This document shows positions 5,741-7,854 of a DNA stretch of 7,854 bases, piece by piece. Location of the stretch: contig DEQA01000203.1 in the NCBI GenBank assembly GCA_002359075.1, positions 1,750 to 9,603 on the forward strand, given 5' to 3'. The position numbers were made by a program, and so were the translations under genes. How positions within the stretch are numbered: the stretch's first letter is position 1; every line of letters starts with the position of its first letter. Source of the DNA: Planococcaceae bacterium UBA3378 (GTDB taxonomy: Bacteria > Bacillota > Bacilli > Bacillales_A > Planococcaceae). The notes under the pieces are model-generated. The model was not told the DNA's origin. It was given only the letters and a program-made list of their open reading frames with translations, and searched no databases.

Positions 5741-6286
5741 TAAATGACGCTGCCAGGCAAGTGTCAAAGAACGGGCGATCGTCATACTCATTGAATGAGT
5801 GACATGCAGGCGCGTATTTTGCAGAACCATCGCTTCCATAAAACCACCAACATTTACTACGCCTTTAATGGAAAGGTCGCCGATTGGTGGCAATTCTTTC
5901 TTTACTGCCTTTCCAGGATATAAAGCTCCATCTTTGACAATAATTGATCCAATGGAACCCTCTTCACCAAGACATGCGTCAATTGCTACAATGAAAGGGT
6001 AAGGGGTGCTTGTTTCAAGCTCAGCCTGTGTTTCCAATAAATTAAGCGCATGAACGGGTGTCTCCAGTGTACCAAGCACTTTGAAGGGGAAGGCATAATC
6101 CTGAATCAGCTGATTGCCGACAAGAGGGCCAAGCGCATCACCAGTAGAGCGGTCAGTACCGATACAACAAAAGATCAGCTGTTCATGATCAAAGGGAATA
6201 TGCTGCAAAAACAGGTCACTTAGTTGCCAAACGGCGCTTGTTTTTTCATAATGAATAACATGATGAAATGCAGGGATTGGTTGCAT
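5660..6286 (-). CDS. yyaC: YyaC, sporulation-associated protein related to the spore protease GPR
   Basis: A soluble protein of 208 residues, close to the roughly 205 of B. subtilis YyaC. The family shares a fold with the germination protease GPR and hydrogenase-maturation proteases. GPR-like acidic positions are visible: CIGTDRSTGDALGPLVG (41-57, Asp45 and Asp50) and VAIDACLG (100-107, Asp103). GTLETPVHALNL and IKGVVNVGGFMEAMVL are further conserved parts. Whether YyaC cleaves a substrate is not established. The ATG at 6286 has TGAGG about 7 bases upstream on its strand. The last 26 residues (from about 183, after HLLKN, rich in Asn, Tyr and Arg) are encoded over the end of the DUF554 gene and look like an unconserved tail. 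A CATACTA sequence (plus 6302-6308) upstream resembles a forespore -10 box but lies very near the start codon. Confidence 0.93.
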   Translation of the reverse strand: MQPIPAFHHVIHYEKTSAVWQLSDLFLQHIPFDHEQLIFCCIGTDRSTGDALGPLVGNQLIQDYAFPFKVLGTLETPVHALNLLETQAELETSTPYPFIVAIDACLGEEGSIGSIIVKDGALYPGKAVKKELPPIGDLSIKGVVNVGGFMEAMVLQNTRLHVTHSMSMTIARSLTLAWQRHLLKNKQYGNNHSDYRNARQQIGYSNFR

Positions 6287-6394
6287 ACAATAACCTCACT
6301 TTAGTATGGGATTTTCTTAGCTTTCTTTATGAAAACCCGTTTTATTTAGGCAGTATATTCAAATCTGCACATTGTTATACAAGAGGTGGTAAAT

Positions 6395-7252
6395 ATGGAA
6401 GAAAAAACAACGGAGGATTTAAAAGGTCTGCAGCGTGTAACCGAGCAATTTTGGGATTATTTAAAAAGTGAAGAATTATGGAATTTCGTCATTGTAGCAT
6501 CGGTGAAAATTACTTTTATAATGATCGTTTCTTATTTAGTCGTACGGATCGGGAATAAAGTAATAGAAAAGTTTTTTGCTATCCGGATGAGGGCGCCGCT
6601 GCGTTATTCAGAGCGCCGTCAGCGGACAATTTTGAAGCTTTTACAAAATGTGCTCTCCTATTTAGTTTATTTCTCGGCCATTGTAGGGGTTTTATCCGCG
6701 CTGAACATTCAGGTGGCCGGTCTTCTTGCGGGAGCAGGGATTGCATCAGTTGCGATTGCTTTTGGAGCCCAGAGCTTGGTAAAAGATGTCATCAGCGGAT
6801 TCTTTATTATTTTCGAGGACCAGTTTGGAGTAGGTGATTATATTAAGCTGAACACGGCAGAAGGAACCGTAGTGGAAATCGGCCTCCGCACAACAAAAAT
6901 TACGGGGACATCCGGAGAACAATATATCATTCCGAATGGTTCCATAGGGGCTGTCGTCAATTATTCGGTCAATGATACATCAACCTTTGTAGATTTCGTT
7001 GTGCCGACGACAGTGGATCTGTCTGTAATTGAAAAGAAGGTCGGCGCCTATTTAAAAGCCCTCTTTGAAGAATATGAAGAATTAACAAATGTACCGGTTC
7101 TTACAGGCGTGCAAAATTTCAGTCCGGAAACGGTAACGCTGCGTATTAAAATAAAAACAGTGTCGATGCAGCATACAAAAATGGCTAGTATTATACGCCG
7201 GGATTTATTGACATTGCTTGAAGAATACGATGTGAAGGTGGATGGAGAATAA
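6395..7252 (+). CDS. Small-conductance mechanosensitive channel (MscS family)
   Basis: A protein of 285 residues, the size of the compact three-helix MscS type. Such channels open under membrane tension and release solutes after osmotic downshock. After a charged N-terminal stretch (1-28), TM1 spans about 29-52 and TM2 about 82-103. TM3, the pore helix, spans about 105-140 with the small-residue pattern LLAGAGIASVAIAFGAQSLVK followed by DVISGFFIIFEDQFGVGDYI. The beta domain (about 145-195, GTVVEIGLRTTKI and IIPNGSIG) and the alpha/beta C-terminal domain complete the cytoplasmic cage. I start at ATG 6395 because AAGAGGTGG (6381-6389) is well placed; the in-frame GTG at 6386 is inside that site. 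The upstream -10-like TATATT (6354-6359) has no good -35. The stop codon overlaps the next start by one base. Confidence 0.93.
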   Translation: MEEKTTEDLKGLQRVTEQFWDYLKSEELWNFVIVASVKITFIMIVSYLVVRIGNKVIEKFFAIRMRAPLRYSERRQRTILKLLQNVLSYLVYFSAIVGVLSALNIQVAGLLAGAGIASVAIAFGAQSLVKDVISGFFIIFEDQFGVGDYIKLNTAEGTVVEIGLRTTKITGTSGEQYIIPNGSIGAVVNYSVNDTSTFVDFVVPTTVDLSVIEKKVGAYLKALFEEYEELTNVPVLTGVQNFSPETVTLRIKIKTVSMQHTKMASIIRRDLLTLLEEYDVKVDGE

Positions 7253-7452
7253 TGGAAGAAAAGAAGTTTGAATTGAATGATGTCGTCGAAATGAAAAAAC
7301 AACATCCTTGCGGGACAAATGCCTGGAAAATTATCCGTATGGGAGCAGATATCCGTATTAAGTGTCAAGGGTGCGGCCATAGTGTCATGATTCCTCGCCG
7401 GGAATTTGAAAAGAAGATGAAAAAGGTTATTAAAGCAGTAAGTGAAGCTTAA
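7252..7452 (+). CDS. yyzM: DUF951 family small protein (YyzM-like), putative zinc ribbon
   Basis: A protein of 66 residues whose ATG shares one base with the TAA of the channel gene (TAATG), so it is translationally coupled; GGATGGAG at 7240-7247 can serve as its ribosome binding site. The DUF951 pattern is clear: an N-terminal LNDVVEMKKQHPCGTNAWKI, then IRIKCQGCGHSVMIPRREFEKK. Cys20, Cys38 and Cys41, with His18 or His43, could bind one zinc ion; this is inference. The lysine-rich C-terminus suggests nucleic-acid contact but does not prove it. No function is known to me. In Bacillales this gene commonly precedes ychF, which would begin beyond the window. The symbol follows the B. subtilis name as I recall it. 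Confidence 0.88.
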   Translation: MEEKKFELNDVVEMKKQHPCGTNAWKIIRMGADIRIKCQGCGHSVMIPRREFEKKMKKVIKAVSEA

Positions 7453-7474
7453 TTAAAGGTCCATTAGACTTTTT
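7453..7474 (+). terminator. Weak terminator-like hairpin after the DUF951 gene
   Basis: AAAgGTC at 7455-7461 pairs with GACTTT at 7467-7472, with one bulged G and a 5-nt loop, and is followed by TT. The stem is short and overlaps the -35 box of the next promoter, so it may be partial or not functional. Confidence 0.25.
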
Positions 7475-7493
7475 AACGCCGAATCAATATAAT
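7465..7493 (+). promoter_or_regulatory. Probable SigmaA promoter toward the gene beyond the window
   Basis: TAGACT (4 of 6) at 7465-7470 and a perfect TATAAT at 7488-7493 are spaced by exactly 17 bp. It points toward the right edge, where the next gene (ychF by usual synteny) should lie. If so, the GC-rich repeat would be transcribed as part of its leader. Confidence 0.6.
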
Positions 7494-7595
7494 AGATAAG
7501 GTTATACAAAAAGCTATCACATATAGATATATAAGTTGAATTTCCTATTTCTGAGACAACTATTTCTTAGAAAGCATGTAGATCAATCTATATAG

Positions 7596-7837
7596 ATAAA
7601 AATGGCTCAATACTGAAACCTGTTCTTGCCAAAGGAAAAAGCACATGGAGCGAAGGTCGGCGAGTGCATCTGCCGCTGCGCTTTCGATGCAGAGCAAAGC
7701 TTCCAGCGGGAAAAGCGAGAAAGCCGAGACCCCGCAGGAGTGAAACGACGAGGAGGCTTGGCCTCGCCCGCGGAAAGCGTCCGCCCGTAGTGCAATGTGC
7801 GGCCAAGCACATATTTTGGTGAAGAGCCATAAAAATG
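7596..7837. repeat. GC-rich structured intergenic repeat between 9-bp direct repeats
   Basis: The stretch 7620-7805 is far richer in GC than its AT-rich surroundings and contains the phrases GAGACCCCGCAGGAGTGAAA, CGAGGAGGCT and CCCGCGGAAAGCGTCC, which I recall as marks of a dispersed intergenic repeat in Bacillaceae and Planococcaceae. Inverted pairs include GCACAT 7641-7646 with ATGTGC 7795-7800, GGCGAG 7659-7664 with CTCGCC 7763-7768, and GCGGG 7706-7710 with CCCGC 7731-7735. ATGGCTC (7602-7608) and GAGCCAT (7824-7830) are inverted at its edges. An exact ATAAAAATG occurs on both sides (7596-7604 and 7829-7837), a possible target-site duplication. It encodes no transposase; open frames on the minus strand here are judged spurious. 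Confidence 0.65.
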
Positions 7838-7854
7838 AGTAAAAAAATTTAAAA

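Larger units (their letters stand above)
7453..7854. other. Gene-free stretch at the right edge
   Basis: No convincing gene is present in these 402 bases. They hold a weak hairpin, a probable promoter (7465-7493), an AT-rich spacer with the perfect palindrome ATCTATATAGAT (7586-7597), and the GC-rich repeat (7596-7837). The last 17 bases are mostly A and T and show no identifiable ribosome binding site. Confidence 0.7.

Noticed and set aside
6308..6347. Terminator-like hairpin GGGATTTTC/GAAAACCC with TTTT in the yyaC-channel gap
   Set aside because: It has a bulge and a 14-nt loop, and no plus-strand gene ends there; it is probably chance, although it could lie in the channel gene's leader.
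7588..7830. Two minus-strand open frames of 67 and 80 codons in the right-edge repeat
   Set aside because: They exist because the repeat is GC-rich and has few stops. The products are Arg/Ser/Pro-rich, resemble no family, and have no clear ribosome binding site.
1..7854. DnaA boxes, tRNA/rRNA genes, CRISPR arrays, complete insertion sequences
   Set aside because: I looked for TTATCCACA-type boxes, clover-leaf and rRNA signatures, spaced direct repeats and transposase motifs and saw none, despite the origin-proximal setting.

Overview
The window is a piece of a Bacillales (Firmicutes) chromosome close to the replication origin. Gene content, order and protein sequence all point there: the mnmG (gidA) 3' part, rsmG (gidB), noc, soj (parA) and spo0J (parB) lie in the same order and direction as in Bacillus subtilis, followed by the sporulation-associated gene yyaC, an MscS-type channel gene and a small DUF951 gene. 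Soj (253 aa) and Spo0J (282 aa) have the lengths of their B. subtilis orthologues. Noc and YyaC argue for a spore-forming bacillus. The low GC content and the non-B. subtilis arrangement (a DUF554 gene between spo0J and yyaC) would fit Planococcaceae such as Lysinibacillus or Solibacillus, but the genus is an inference.

Layout. 1-981: 3' half of mnmG (tRNA U34 modification). 982-1394: an unusually long gap of 413 bp, which is not empty. It has a perfect -10 hexamer, a series of nested stems, a 22-codon ORF with a Shine-Dalgarno sequence, and a terminator-like hairpin that ends just before the rsmG ribosome binding site. 1395-2111: rsmG (16S rRNA G527-type methyltransferase). 2275-3162: noc, closed by a strong terminator. 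3163-3369: intergenic DNA with a 16-bp AT palindrome and a promoter for soj. 3370-4131 and 4124-4972: soj and spo0J, overlapping by 8 bp, with a parS-like site inside spo0J. 5027-5740: a DUF554 membrane protein. 5660-6286 (minus): yyaC, running head-on into the DUF554 gene with an 81-bp overlap. 6395-7252 and 7252-7452: a mechanosensitive channel and a DUF951 protein, overlapping by one base. 7453-7854: no gene; it holds a probable SigmaA promoter and a GC-rich structured repeat between 9-bp direct repeats.

How the genes work together. MnmG and RsmG modify tRNA and rRNA. Noc, Soj and Spo0J form the chromosome organisation module: Spo0J loads on parS and drives Soj and SMC functions, while Noc blocks division over the nucleoid. 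The remaining genes concern the envelope (DUF554, MscS) and sporulation (yyaC).

The best candidates for something undescribed are the structured leader with its small ORF between mnmG and rsmG, and the parS-like site that sits at exactly the codons where B. subtilis carries parS but differs from the consensus at two bases. The first is a hypothesis from hand-drawn pairing; I could not match it to an RNA class I know.
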